From positions 3,410,001-3,474,000 of the forward strand of contig NZ_CP104861.1 of the NCBI RefSeq assembly GCF_025426255.1: a stretch of 64,000 nt of DNA, read 5' to 3'. Made by a program: the position numbers and the translations under genes. Shown piece by piece: positions 37,322 through 46,317 of this stretch. Each line of letters opens with the position of its first letter. Positions within the stretch are counted from its first letter, which is position 1. The notes beneath the pieces are model-generated. The model was given only the letters and a program-made list of their open reading frames with translations. It was not told the origin of the DNA and did not search any database. The stretch comes from Pseudomonas fragi (GTDB lineage Bacteria; Pseudomonadota; Gammaproteobacteria; Pseudomonadales; Pseudomonadaceae).

Positions 37322-40132
37322 TTATTTTAGTGAGTTCAGGGTGCTATATAGCACACTCAGGTTCACAGGCTTTACCAGGCAAAGATTCATCCCTGCAGAC
37401 AGACACCGGTCACTCTCTTCAAGTGCAGCATTGGCGGTAGCACCAATAATTGGAACTATACATCCTGCTTGGCGTAATTCTCGTGCAAGTTCGTAACCAT
37501 CCATCCCAGGCATATTGATGTCACTGAGTATTATGTCAAACTCACCACCTACCCACTGGCTTAGCGCTTCATTACCATCCGATGTAATAACTACGCTACA
37601 CCCTATAGCTTCAAGTTGATCCTTAAGTACAAGTTGGTTTATTGGGTTATCTTCAGCCACAAGAACCCTCAAATTTAACTGCTCACCCTTATTTTCACGC
37701 TCAATCGTGTCATGCCGCTCTACAGCCTTGCCCATAGATAGCTTTATCGCCTGATAAATTGCATACAAGCTATGCATACTCACACGCCATTTCCCGCCAA
37801 TAAATTGTGGATTGCTATATCCATCGGCATAAGCCACCACATGAGATCCGTCCCAGTCGATAGTGGATTCATCATTATACGGCCTTAGTTCAAGCTGAAC
37901 TAAACCCTCGTAGTTTTTTGAGTCACTTGCCAATCCAACTTGCGCTAGCGCACCCCATTTATTCAACCAACCACACATGCTAGCTGCAAGCTCACGCACT
38001 GGTGAATATACAAATATAGGCTGAGGAGGGAGTAGCGGCAGTCCGAGTAGGGCTTCATTAGTATTTAACTCAACCTCCAAGGCAAGAGTTAGCATAAAGC
38101 TAGACCCCAAACCAAGCTCGCTAACCACATGAATATCGCCATTCATCAACTGCGTTAGTCTCTGACATATGGAAAGTCCAAGCCCCGTCCCACCAGGTAG
38201 ATATGCACGACTTCCTGTCTGATAGAAAGGATCAAACAAACGACGATGATCCTCTTTAGCAATCCCTACCCCGGTATCCGCAACTTGCCAAAGTATTGAT
38301 ATTCGCTCTGCATCCCTCGACTCTACTCGCACTCGTATGACTATATGCCCATGATCCGTATATTTAACTGCATTGCTTAATAAATTATTAAGCACTTGTC
38401 GTATCCGAGCAGCATCCCCCCTCAACACAGTAGGTAATTGTGGGTCGCAACATGCATATAGATGCAGTTTTTTGCTCCAAGCCGCTGCTGCATAGGCATG
38501 CACGACATCTTCAACTAACTCTACAGGATTAAACTCTTCCACCTGAAGGATTAGCTGTCCCGCTTCAATTTTTGAAACATCTAAAACATCATTAATTAAC
38601 TGCTGCAATACCGACGAGGATCGCTGAATCGCCAGGAAATATGCTTGCTGCTGGGATGTCATATCTGTGCGACCTAACAACTCCAACGTCCCTAGAACAC
38701 CATAAAGCGGAGTTCTAATTTCATGACTCATAGTCGCCAAGAATATCGTCTTTGCTTCATTTGCAGAGTCAGCTAGCTCCTTTGCTTTGGCTAGAGTTTC
38801 TTCTATTTGTTTACGCATACTGATATTACTAAATGCACAAAATACAACATCTTCACCACTATAACGTGTTGGTACAAAACTTAAATATAAGTGCCCTCCA
38901 CCTACAGTTTCTACTTCTTCGTAGCGACCAGACTCATGAGTACAAAACGCCTGTTCTATCCAACTTTTACTCCATCGCTTTCGATTAACACCGTCGCCCA
39001 ACCATTGACTTGCCAATCTATTTTCTAGTACAACCGTGCCATCAGTACGGCGTAACACACAAAGAGCAACAGGAGCAGTTTCTATTATTGCACGAAAAAA
39101 CTGTTCACTTTCGATGAGTTGTTCAAAGTGCCGTTGCGCAGGAATAACCAATCGTAAATTAATACGCCGAACCAACAACCAAACAACACAAGAACTAACA
39201 AGACACACCAGCACTCCACCAATTATCACCCCCCATAATGGCGACAGTAGATCACTTAAAGTAACAAAATATACTAGCGCCCAGTTCGACCCTTCAATCG
39301 CCCTAACCAATCTTAAATATTCAGGCAAGAAACCAGTCCCAGAAAGCCCAAAAACCTCATCTTTTAAAAAACCAACTTCTTTAGCTTCTTGTTCAAGATT
39401 AAACCCAATAGAGCCCCCTGACGCACTTCGAAAATCACTGTCTAATAACAAGTACCCACTAACATCCCTACTTCCAATTGCCTCCTTCACATCAGCTCCA
39501 TTGAGCTTGATCCCAAGCCAACCTCCATCATGGTCTATTTTTGAGAATAGGTATATTCGAGATAGTGGATCATTGGCATCTGCAAGCCAAATTATCTCGG
39601 GACTATCTTCAAACCCTATATTTTTTAGCTGCTCAAGTATGCTTGAAGGTATTGCATAATGCCTATCAAATCGGCCATGGAGATAACTCACTGTCAACGC
39701 TTTATCAGCAGCCACATAAAGCAGACCTACTTCTAAATTGTCTAGATCAGCCAAGTCACGGCCGGATAACAAAATACTCCAATCACCCCCTAACTCACCC
39801 AAGGCTATATTAGTGTATTTATATTTTTCAAGCTGCCCCACCAGAGCCATCGCAGAGTGTTTTGAATCATTTGCCCTATACATTAAAGAGCGATTCATAT
39901 GAACCAGCATGGCCTCGCGCTTGTGAAAATATATCTGAGCGTCATAAATAGCACGACTCATTTCTCGCCGCCGCTTGGAAAGTTCGTCATTGAAACAAGA
40001 ATTTAGGTAGAAACAAACGCCTGATATCATGCTAAATAATAGCAGCCATGCGAATAAGCGCAGCAACCTGCGTACAGCTTTGGGGGTGGAAAAGGTTGTC
40101 TCGAAAGGCAGAAAAAAATTTTTAATCTTCAT
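37322..40132 (-). CDS. pvrS: Hybrid sensor kinase without HPt, PvrS-like
   Basis: The 936-residue protein has a membrane segment near residues 22-45, a periplasmic sensor of about 250 residues, a second membrane segment near 310-330 (LLSPLWGVIIGGVLVCLVSS), a PAS-like linker, HisKA with H470 in FLATMSHEIRTPLYG, a HATPase with GTGLGLSICQ, and a receiver with D871 in IILSDINMPGMDG. It ends right after the receiver, with no HPt. Its kinase core is closely similar to that of the second kinase (same H-box and neighbouring sequence), which suggests duplication. It probably needs the HPt of that second kinase, or passes phosphate straight to the EAL protein. First gene of the four-gene unit. Confidence 0.88.
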   Translation of the reverse strand: MKIKNFFLPFETTFSTPKAVRRLLRLFAWLLLFSMISGVCFYLNSCFNDELSKRRREMSRAIYDAQIYFHKREAMLVHMNRSLMYRANDSKHSAMALVGQLEKYKYTNIALGELGGDWSILLSGRDLADLDNLEVGLLYVAADKALTVSYLHGRFDRHYAIPSSILEQLKNIGFEDSPEIIWLADANDPLSRIYLFSKIDHDGGWLGIKLNGADVKEAIGSRDVSGYLLLDSDFRSASGGSIGFNLEQEAKEVGFLKDEVFGLSGTGFLPEYLRLVRAIEGSNWALVYFVTLSDLLSPLWGVIIGGVLVCLVSSCVVWLLVRRINLRLVIPAQRHFEQLIESEQFFRAIIETAPVALCVLRRTDGTVVLENRLASQWLGDGVNRKRWSKSWIEQAFCTHESGRYEEVETVGGGHLYLSFVPTRYSGEDVVFCAFSNISMRKQIEETLAKAKELADSANEAKTIFLATMSHEIRTPLYGVLGTLELLGRTDMTSQQQAYFLAIQRSSSVLQQLINDVLDVSKIEAGQLILQVEEFNPVELVEDVVHAYAAAAWSKKLHLYACCDPQLPTVLRGDAARIRQVLNNLLSNAVKYTDHGHIVIRVRVESRDAERISILWQVADTGVGIAKEDHRRLFDPFYQTGSRAYLPGGTGLGLSICQRLTQLMNGDIHVVSELGLGSSFMLTLALEVELNTNEALLGLPLLPPQPIFVYSPVRELAASMCGWLNKWGALAQVGLASDSKNYEGLVQLELRPYNDESTIDWDGSHVVAYADGYSNPQFIGGKWRVSMHSLYAIYQAIKLSMGKAVERHDTIERENKGEQLNLRVLVAEDNPINQLVLKDQLEAIGCSVVITSDGNEALSQWVGGEFDIILSDINMPGMDGYELARELRQAGCIVPIIGATANAALEESDRCLSAGMNLCLVKPVNLSVLYSTLNSLK

Positions 40133-40279
40133 TAGCTTATGCTAATAAATCAGGAACGACCAAACCATAAGACAACTCTCAAACAGCTGAACTATTAAGC
40201 TCTATGTTCTCCTTAGCCGCTCTCAGACGCGACGCTCAAAGGCCTCGCGAATGAAGCCGCCCAGATTGCTGTGAGGATT

Positions 40280-40640
40280 TGAATCCGACCGGCACCCTAG
40301 ACACCTCCAGCCTATTCTTTGAGCGTAGGAGGAAGTCTATGAGCACCCAACGATTCACGCCGGAGCTCAAAGCAGAAGCCATCGGGAAAAATGCGAGACA
40401 ATGCCGTGGCCGAGTCTTTTTTAACAGCCTGAAAGAGGTACGCATCCGCATCCGCATCCGCATCCGCATCCGCATCCGGATCTACAAAACCCGGGATATG
40501 ACCCGAGCCAAAGCGTTCTGTGACATTGAAGTGCGTTACGATCGAACACGTCATCTCAGTCCTCTGGGCGGCGTCAACCCTGAGGCCTTTGAAAGGGCCT
40601 AATTATGAGGCTGGAAATTGTCTGTGGCAGCGGGGAGGCA
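40280..40640 (+). pseudogene. IS3-family relic: orfA start fused to orfB end, with hexamer repeat
   Basis: The left terminal repeat (TGAATCCGACCGG, then CACCCTAGACACC, 40280-40305) is followed by GGAGG and an orfA start (MSTQRFTPELKAEAI from 40339). After 16 codons the reading jumps to the end of orfB, where DNAVAESFFNS can be read if single-base losses are allowed. Then follow the repeat (RI)n, IYKTRDMTRA and LGGVNPEAFERA. About 1 kb of the element is missing. The piece after the stop matches the tail at 31760-31810. Confidence 0.8.
40441..40476. repeat. Tandem hexamer, CGCATC x 6
   Basis: Six exact copies of CGCATC lie in the transposase remnant and encode a run of Arg-Ile pairs in the orfB frame. 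Normal IS3 transposases have one RIRKRIY-like stretch here, so this is an expansion of a short native motif. Confidence 0.95.
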
Positions 40641-40647
40641 CTCCATT

Positions 40648-41142
40648 TCACTGCCAATGAGCGCAGACTTTCACCAGCTCATCGACTACATACCGCACCT
40701 TTGGCCGCAAGTGGGACACTTTTGGCCAGACTGCATGCAATTCCACCGGATCCGGTTCGTAGCCTCCTAGTACCTCGACCAATCTCCCGCCGTTGATGTC
40801 GTCACTGAATAAGCATCGTGGCATCTGACATAAACCCATTCCTACGATTGCCGCGTGAATCATTGCTTCACCATCACCTAGCTGGTGAGTAACAGCAGGC
40901 GCAAAGTGAATAGAGTCCTCGCCTACCCGCACGCGCCAGGAAAGAGGCTGCCCTCTTCTATGCCCGACGATGCAAAAGTGATCTCTCAAGTCATCAAGCG
41001 TCGACGGCGTACCGAAGCCTTCGAGATATTCCGATGACGTCCAGATCGCCCATCGTTGGCGAGTCAACAGACGCGCCACCAGACCACTGGTGTCTTTCAT
41101 CTCCCCAAAACGAACCGATAAGTCGACGCCTTCCTCAATTCA
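40648..41142 (-). pseudogene. LysR-type regulator, C-terminal remnant
   Basis: The reading frame gives only the effector-binding domain of a LysR regulator: GVDLSVRFGEMKDTSGLVAR, RWAIWTSSEYL, GDGEAMIHAAIVGMGLCQMP and the end PKVRYVVDELVKVC. In-frame sequence continues upstream of the first ATG (41100) to a stop near 41142. The DNA-binding N-terminus of about 140 residues is absent. It is flanked by IS3 debris on both sides (40280-40640 and about 41340-41357), which probably caused the loss. Confidence 0.8.
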
Positions 41143-41339
41143 CTGATCACCCGGATCGTTGAGGCTACACGGCAAGAAACCGACACGCTGGTTCCGGCTC
41201 ATTGGCAGCCATGACCTTGATGCTCACGGCTAACGGTCAGGGCTTGGTGTCTACGCCGATGATAGGATTCGATGCTGCAGGTGTTTCACAAGCTTTGGCC
41301 TAGGCCCGGCTGACGTTCCTGTGATGCTGGTGACTGTAG

Positions 41340-41357
41340 GTTACCCGGGGCGATTCA
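41340..41357 (+). repeat. Solo right end of an IS3-family element
   Basis: GTTACCCGGGGCGATTCA agrees with the outer part of the right terminal repeat at 5722-5747 (CCGGGGCGATTCA). The inner part has decayed and no transposase precedes it. Confidence 0.55.
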
Positions 41358-41412
41358 CATGGGCTGCCAACATTCATTACGACGTAAGAAATCATCGAGC
41401 TAAGAAGCCCTT

Positions 41413-41949
41413 CTATAACGAAACCTTAAGCTGGGATAGCAATATTTTGAAAAGCTCCGCAAGCATTCGTGCATCTAGCAAAGCATGGTGAGGTAGATCA
41501 CATAGCTCAACGTGCTCAAGAGCTTCTGTATTTACCTGAGTGAAATGGCTTATGAGGTTGGTGGGTTGATTCATAACCTGGACTGGCCATGGTTGATGCT
41601 TTACATCAACGAGATTAACGAAAAAATCCCAGTCCCAATTTGGCGCATCCGAACATACCTCAAGCTCTCCGTCCAAGCCGTCTAGAAATCTTCGAAGTGA
41701 GCGCTGGGCTTCAATAAGCGACTTACCATACCGCCTAAGATTGAGCTGCGGTAGGACGTTCTGGATGACGAAACAGCTGCAGTCCTCAACCACATAGGTA
41801 TCCGTCAGCTCAACGTAAAACTCTTCGTCTGACTCCGATACCAGCGCCAGAGATATCAGCTTCGAGTCTTGGTTGAGCTGGGTAAACTCGCAATCAAGGA
41901 ATATCTTCAAAGACTTACCTTTTCGACGATTGTTCGTGTGGCCTGTCAT
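41413..41949 (-). CDS. 3'-5' exoribonuclease, Rv2179c-like (DEDDh)
   Basis: The 178-residue protein shows the first exonuclease motif early (KIFLDCEFTQL, D19 and E21), a middle aspartate cluster in CSDAPNWDWDFF and the final motif as HHALLDARML. This short layout is that of the Rv2179c-like group, RNase T-related enzymes that trim single-stranded RNA ends. The ATG at 41949 is preceded by AAAAGGG. It is alone on its strand between IS debris and a small unknown gene. It is not closely similar to the other DEDDh enzyme of the window (5823-6440). Confidence 0.85.
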   Translation of the reverse strand: MTGHTNNRRKGKSLKIFLDCEFTQLNQDSKLISLALVSESDEEFYVELTDTYVVEDCSCFVIQNVLPQLNLRRYGKSLIEAQRSLRRFLDGLDGELEVCSDAPNWDWDFFVNLVDVKHQPWPVQVMNQPTNLISHFTQVNTEALEHVELCDLPHHALLDARMLAELFKILLSQLKVSL

Positions 41950-42060
41950 TGGAGCCCTTTTTCGTCCTACTATTTACAGTGCCGATAGATTTTCGAGGAG
42001 CGTTACTACCAAGTCTGCCGAATAAGATGAGGAACTACATTTTGATTGAACGAGGGAAGG

Positions 42061-42357
42061 TCAGTTGTCTCCCCTGGGATCGAATTTTTCGCCATACCTA
42101 GCATCTAAGGTACGATTGCGCTCGATCCTTCTGATCCAAGGATCGTAGTCTTCGGAAATCGAGGCAAGCTTCGCGCTGATGATCATTTGAACCGCTTCGT
42201 CACGCAGTAACATGCGGGTCAGCTCGCGGTACTCAGCACGCGTAACCACACCATAAATGGCGTGATTGTCTTTGACATAGAGGTCGGTCACCACCCGCAG
42301 ATGGCCATATTTTTCTACGTCATCGGGGTAGATGTCCTCTAGGCTGAGGTATCCCAT
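42061..42357 (-). CDS. Small hypothetical protein
   Basis: The 98-residue product starts MGYLSLEDIYPDDVEKYGHL with AGGGG seven bases before the ATG. It is soluble, mostly helical and rich in charged residues (SKLASISEDYDPW is close to its actual wording: AKLASISEDYDPW). No family was recognised. The good ribosome site and codon use support a real gene. Confidence 0.6.
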   Translation of the reverse strand: MGYLSLEDIYPDDVEKYGHLRVVTDLYVKDNHAIYGVVTRAEYRELTRMLLRDEAVQMIISAKLASISEDYDPWIRRIERNRTLDARYGEKFDPRGDN

Positions 42358-42556
42358 ATCGAACCCCTACCTAAGAATGTTCTCGCTGAATAGCACTGCC
42401 TGTACGCTACACAATGTTCAAAGACGCCACCGATAGCGTGTAACAACATTAAATTCGGCCCTTCGCGTCAGCGCCTACAAAAAACCAGCCAGCAGCAGGC
42501 GATATAGTGTGCGCATGATAACTTCAGCTCAGGCATCACTGTTCTGAGAACCCACC

Positions 42557-42856
42557 TTGAGCACAGCCACCGCACCCAACGATTTCAACACACTGATCAA
42601 TGCACCAAAATTCTCGGACGACCCGGTTGGTCGACGTCAAATGAAGCGGTGCCAGCTCATCGCGGAAGACATCTACAAAAGCACTTCCACAGAGACGTTG
42701 CTCGAAGCTAGGGGCAGAGCTGAAGGCTACATCCATGGCCTTGTGGACGCTGGGCATCTGTCGACGAGAGATACCGACCGTGACTACCTAATTTTGAGCA
42801 TCGTCCAACGGAGGCGTGAGTTTTTGCAGCAACTGCTGAACGACTTTGGCTATTAA
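42557..42856 (+). CDS. Small hypothetical protein, TTG start likely
   Basis: The frame from the TTG at 42557 gives 99 residues (MSTATAPNDFNTLI at the start), mostly helical, with RGRAEGYIHGLVDAGHLS and RRREFLQQLLNDFGY at the end. The N-terminus reads like a real protein start, although the ribosome site is weak. The next in-frame ATG would leave only about 70 residues. No family was recognised. Confidence 0.55.
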   Translation: MSTATAPNDFNTLINAPKFSDDPVGRRQMKRCQLIAEDIYKSTSTETLLEARGRAEGYIHGLVDAGHLSTRDTDRDYLILSIVQRRREFLQQLLNDFGY

Positions 42857-43026
42857 AAAGGCGAGCTATGAGTCCAACCGATGGAAAAATTAGTTTCACC
42901 GGATAGCGGCAATTTGGAGCGCTTCGCACGTCTAATTCGGAGCACTGCTGATCAAAACCGTAATAGCCATCCAGCGCTCATCAACTGCCATGCAGTCATA
43001 TCTCTACTACGCCAGAGATAAAGCAT

Positions 43027-43395
43027 TCAATCTTCTGATTCGAGACGATCACACGATCGAAGTAACCCTAGAAAGCTACGTCGCCCACCCCCACGTTTGA
43101 AGCTACCAACAAGGTAATTTCCCTCCCCCGTTTCCAAAATCCAGAAACGCCCTTCTTTCCATGTCCTTTGAATTTTTGTCGTGCAAATGATTCCGCCACT
43201 GGCTGTTCGATACGCCCCGTCTTCCTGAAGGTGATCGAAGAACACGCCAAGGCACCTGTCTTCTATTATCACCGCATCGCTAATAAAAGCCGTAATGGCC
43301 ACTGTGTATTTTCGGAGACTCGCTTGTACGAGGCGACTCATTTGAAAGTCACTGAGATACTTACGGTGAAATTCGACTTTGATTATTTCAGGCAT
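43027..43395 (-). CDS. Hypothetical protein downstream of a DUF6957-like gene
   Basis: The 122-residue product has no signal peptide. The C-terminal half has the pattern RFWILETGEGNYLVGSF, which looks like strands of a small beta domain. GGAG stands 11 bases before the ATG. It starts 49 bases after the end of the broken DUF6957-like gene on the same strand. The intact DUF6957-like copy at 45188 is also followed by a small unknown gene, so the pairing may be meaningful. No family was recognised. Confidence 0.55.
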   Translation of the reverse strand: MPEIIKVEFHRKYLSDFQMSRLVQASLRKYTVAITAFISDAVIIEDRCLGVFFDHLQEDGAYRTASGGIICTTKIQRTWKEGRFWILETGEGNYLVGSFKRGGGRRSFLGLLRSCDRLESED

Positions 43396-43444
43396 CCGGC
43401 CAGATCTCCAAAATTACGCAAAATTAACTTACGGCGGTCATTAC

Positions 43445-43846
43445 TTAACCGGTTTTCATTGAAAAAGCAGCACCAATACTGGCCTCTTTTCTCAGGCCTG
43501 ACCCAAGGAGGAGATAGACCGTTTTGTTGGTTTCAAACATGTAAGCGCTGGAAGAAACACCAAAGTTACTCCGCACCCACATCGAGGGCTGGAAGCGACC
43601 TTGGCTGTCGAGTACTACCTCGTGGGCAAATACGGTTGCGGGTAGTAGGCCGAGGGTCGTCAGCTTGTCTTTCTCAGCAGGTGTCACAGTGAGGTCGATC
43701 AGAATCCATTGCTTCACCACACAGAATGCTTTGCCCGGGAATGTCTTTGCTGCCAAAGAGATCAGGTCTTCTTGTGAGCCTTCCCAGCCGACAACCTCCT
43801 CTCAAGCGCCGTACAAGAGTTGCGAAACCTCTTCCAATGTCACCAT
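43445..43846 (-). pseudogene. DUF6957-like gene with in-frame TGA
   Basis: A strong GGAGG stands eight bases before the ATG at 43846. The frame reads MVTLEEVSQLLYGA, then TGA (43804-43802), then continues without shift: EEVVGWEGSQEDLISLAAKT and FPGKAFCVVKQWILID up to 43445. The part after the TGA corresponds to the intact paralogue at 45188-45484 (SQEALIHIAQ, FPNKGFCIVQQW). One base change in codon 15 thus appears to have broken the gene, unless translation restarts at the TTG 43756. The assignment to DUF6957 is from memory. Confidence 0.65.
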
Positions 43847-43913
43847 CAAAAATCCTCCATCCCGTTGAGCTCGGCCAGCCACGCGAACTTGTCCAATAGC
43901 CAATCACTGATAA

Positions 43914-44642
43914 TCAAAGCTCGATCAATAAATCAGGATCAAAGCCCGTGTTCTGCCCCGGATAACCGCGTGGATTGGAAACCACTCGGCACCCTTCCTT
44001 CGAGAAATCCGCAGCAACGTGGGTATGCCCATAAACCCAAAGATCGGCCTTACCCAACAAATCCGTCCAATTGTTCGCATAGGCTGCAATCAAATGTCCG
44101 GGATGATCGTCACCCACATGATCCAACGCTGGCGCATGGTGAGTGACCACCACTGTTTTACCGTCGAAGGGTTTATCGAGTTCCTGGGCTAACCAGCGGC
44201 GAGCCCTCATTGATTTGGCGACCAAATCGTCTGGACGTAAGCGCCTGTAATCCAAGTCGGCTCGAATCACCAAAAAATCGTTCATCGAATCCCAAGCAAT
44301 TCTCTTTGCCGCAACCACATCACCCGTAGACGAATAATCCGTCCAGGCAGTTGTGACCAAAAAGCGTGTGCCATCGAGAATGAGCATCTCGTTTTCGAGT
44401 ACATGCACATGGGGCAATGCAGCGTCTTTCATCTTTAGCAGTGTGTGGCCTATGTGCCCGCCGTAGTACTCATGATTACCGCATACATAGATCACTGGGC
44501 ATTGAAAAACCTCGCTTGCCCATTTCACGCCCCGCGATTTGATATCAATGTCGCCGGCGAGAATTACTACGTCCGCGTCGCTTGGGGCGGGATCGAACCG
44601 AGCGAACTCGAGGTGCAGGTCAGAGTAAATCTGAATTTTCAT
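43914..44642 (-). CDS. Calcineurin-like metallophosphoesterase
   Basis: The 242-residue protein carries the motif set of this superfamily in order: YSDLHLEF (D-x-H), LAGDIDIKSRG (GD), YVCGNHEYY (GNHE), VVVTHHAPAL (H) and LWVYGHTH (GHTH). It should bind two metal ions and cleave a phosphodiester or phosphomonoester; nucleotide or RNA ends are possible substrates. It has no signal peptide, so it acts in the cytosol. It lies between the two DUF6957-like units on the same strand, with about 70 and 105 bases on its sides. Confidence 0.9.
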   Translation of the reverse strand: MKIQIYSDLHLEFARFDPAPSDADVVILAGDIDIKSRGVKWASEVFQCPVIYVCGNHEYYGGHIGHTLLKMKDAALPHVHVLENEMLILDGTRFLVTTAWTDYSSTGDVVAAKRIAWDSMNDFLVIRADLDYRRLRPDDLVAKSMRARRWLAQELDKPFDGKTVVVTHHAPALDHVGDDHPGHLIAAYANNWTDLLGKADLWVYGHTHVAADFSKEGCRVVSNPRGYPGQNTGFDPDLLIEL

Positions 44643-44747
44643 AACGGACGACCAGTTTCGATTTAGTTGTACTTTGGATACCGCTGCGGCGGCCGGCCTC
44701 CGAGCATTGCTCGCCTTGCAAGGAGAGACTGCGTTTACGTACTTGGA

Positions 44748-45170
44748 TTAAAAAATCACTCGAAGCCCTTTAAGAGAGTGAGCGTCAATAAGACGACCTG
44801 GGGCATCGGTATAAGCCTTTTCGTCATCTATGTTGTGAAGACATACCCGACATCCCGTGGAGTCATATCCCACCAGCAACCCCGAAAGCCCCTCCATGAT
44901 CCACTTGCCGTTTTTGTTCATCCACCCCGGCGTGACGACCTGAATTTCCGTAACGACAAACTCGCTGGTTTGTTGGGAAAGTATTTCTTCGAGCATATCG
45001 ATGTCACTAATCATCATGGTGCGTGGCCACACCTTGCCATCCAAGCACTCTTCAAGAACGACGTGATACCAAGGATGAGCCAAGTGGCGTTCAAATATCC
45101 GCCAGTTTGAATACCCATCCCCAAAGATATTAGGGTAGCCCTCGGCAAAGGCTTCATGACTTCTAAACAT
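44748..45170 (-). CDS. Hypothetical protein downstream of DUF6957-like gene
   Basis: The 140-residue protein is soluble, with many aromatic residues (YSNWRIFERHLAHPWYHVVL) and an even mix of helices and strands. It starts 18 bases after the stop of the intact DUF6957-like gene, so the two are co-transcribed. No family was recognised. Such small paired genes in pseudomonad accessory regions are often immunity or anti-toxin factors, but nothing here shows that directly. Confidence 0.6.
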   Translation of the reverse strand: MFRSHEAFAEGYPNIFGDGYSNWRIFERHLAHPWYHVVLEECLDGKVWPRTMMISDIDMLEEILSQQTSEFVVTEIQVVTPGWMNKNGKWIMEGLSGLLVGYDSTGCRVCLHNIDDEKAYTDAPGRLIDAHSLKGLRVIF

Positions 45171-45187
45171 TTCACATTCCCGTGGAT

Positions 45188-45484
45188 CTACAGACCGCAG
45201 TTGCAGCTGACATCATTGATAAAGAGACAGTATCGCCTGTCTAGGATGACTTTTTCGGCGAAAACAAAGAGCGGCAGGTGGCCATGAACGTGGATTTTGG
45301 TGAGATCCCCATCGCTCGCTATCGCGCGCACGATTGTCCACTGCTGGACGATGCAAAAACCTTTGTTTGGAAAGCGGGTCTGCGCGATATGAATTAGTGC
45401 TTCTTGGCTTTCTCCAGATCCAGAGCGAGTCTCTCCGGTGGTGGAGAGGAGCTCACTGGCTACTTGGATTTCTTCAAACTCCAT
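45188..45484 (-). CDS. DUF6957-like protein
   Basis: The 98-residue protein has a polar N-terminus (EFEEIQVASELLS) and the conserved core SQEALIHIAQTRFPNKGFC, IVQQWTIVRA, followed by the strand LFVFAEKVILDRR. The same core is found in the broken copy at 43445-43846. It has no signal peptide. The family is known mainly from Pseudomonas and has no assigned function. It is the first gene of a pair with 44748-45170. Confidence 0.65.
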   Translation of the reverse strand: MEFEEIQVASELLSTTGETRSGSGESQEALIHIAQTRFPNKGFCIVQQWTIVRAIASDGDLTKIHVHGHLPLFVFAEKVILDRRYCLFINDVSCNCGL

Positions 45485-45672
45485 GCTTCATTCCCGTCAA
45501 TACATGTCATATGTTTAAACGCATCCCCGTTAGTAAAGCTCAAGGACGCAGCGCTACCTGGGGAACTGCCTTCTCATGTTTGATGAAGCCGAACGACCCG
45601 TAACGAGGATTATATAACGTGTTATGGGTCGGCGCAATGTGGCCTTATCCTCTGTTTTGTAGAGGATCATAA

Positions 45673-46140
45673 ATGTCTCTCAGCGAAGCATTTGCGGTCG
45701 TTATCCGGGCCTTGAGACAGAAATCAGGAATGTCCCAGGACGATCTATCTTTACTCGATCGCTCTTATCTGAGTCGCGTGGAGCGCGGTAAGGGGAACGT
45801 TTCGATCGAAATGCTCTTGAAAATTTCAAAAATGCTGGACGCTGAGCCCACTGTTCTAATGCTCCTAACAACATCTTTGCTTTCTGAGGAGGCGGCAGAT
45901 GTGGCATTGGAGCGGGTCTCACGGAAGCTAGAGACGCTGAAAGAGACTGGAGTGATCGAGCTGATCTCCAGCGGTGGTAGGCCACGCCAACATGGACGCC
46001 CCTCCAACCTCGCTGCGAGTGAACGACTAAAACTTGCTCCGCATCTGAAGCAAAAAGGCCTATCTAATTCAGAAATAGCTCGAGAATTAGACGTTTCTAA
46101 GTCAACGGTACAACGGTATCTAGCCAAGGCTCCTCATTAA
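45673..46140 (+). CDS. Two-headed HTH regulator (XRE plus resolvase-type HTH)
   Basis: The 155-residue protein has an XRE-type HTH at residues 7-62 (LRQKSGMSQDDLSLLDRSYL, then SRVERGKGNVSIEMLLKISK). Near the end is a second HTH of the recombinase/HTH_7 type (KGLSNSEIARELDVSKSTVQRY), preceded by a hinge-like GRPRQHGRP. Such a C-terminal reader is typical of serine recombinases, so this looks like a regulator built from two DNA-binding modules. It points away from the unknown genes and probably controls its own promoter or that of neighbouring genes. About 330 bases downstream is a further HTH remnant of the same kind. Confidence 0.82.
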   Translation: MSLSEAFAVVIRALRQKSGMSQDDLSLLDRSYLSRVERGKGNVSIEMLLKISKMLDAEPTVLMLLTTSLLSEEAADVALERVSRKLETLKETGVIELISSGGRPRQHGRPSNLAASERLKLAPHLKQKGLSNSEIARELDVSKSTVQRYLAKAPH

Positions 46141-46317
46141 CGGTAACCACTGACGCTACCGATATGATGATCTACCTCTCAGGACGCTTCCTCTCCACTC
46201 AACATCTTCGCTGAGCTCTCAATCCGTATTGCATGCAGGATGGCGATCGCACTTAAGACTTCTTGAACCGGGCCCGACCGAGCAAAACGATTTCTGGACA
46301 TCAGGCGTTGTAGTTTC

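Noticed and set aside
40312..40554. Minus-strand frame with an Asp-Ala repeat
   Set aside because: It is only the complement of the CGCATC repeat in the IS3 relic.
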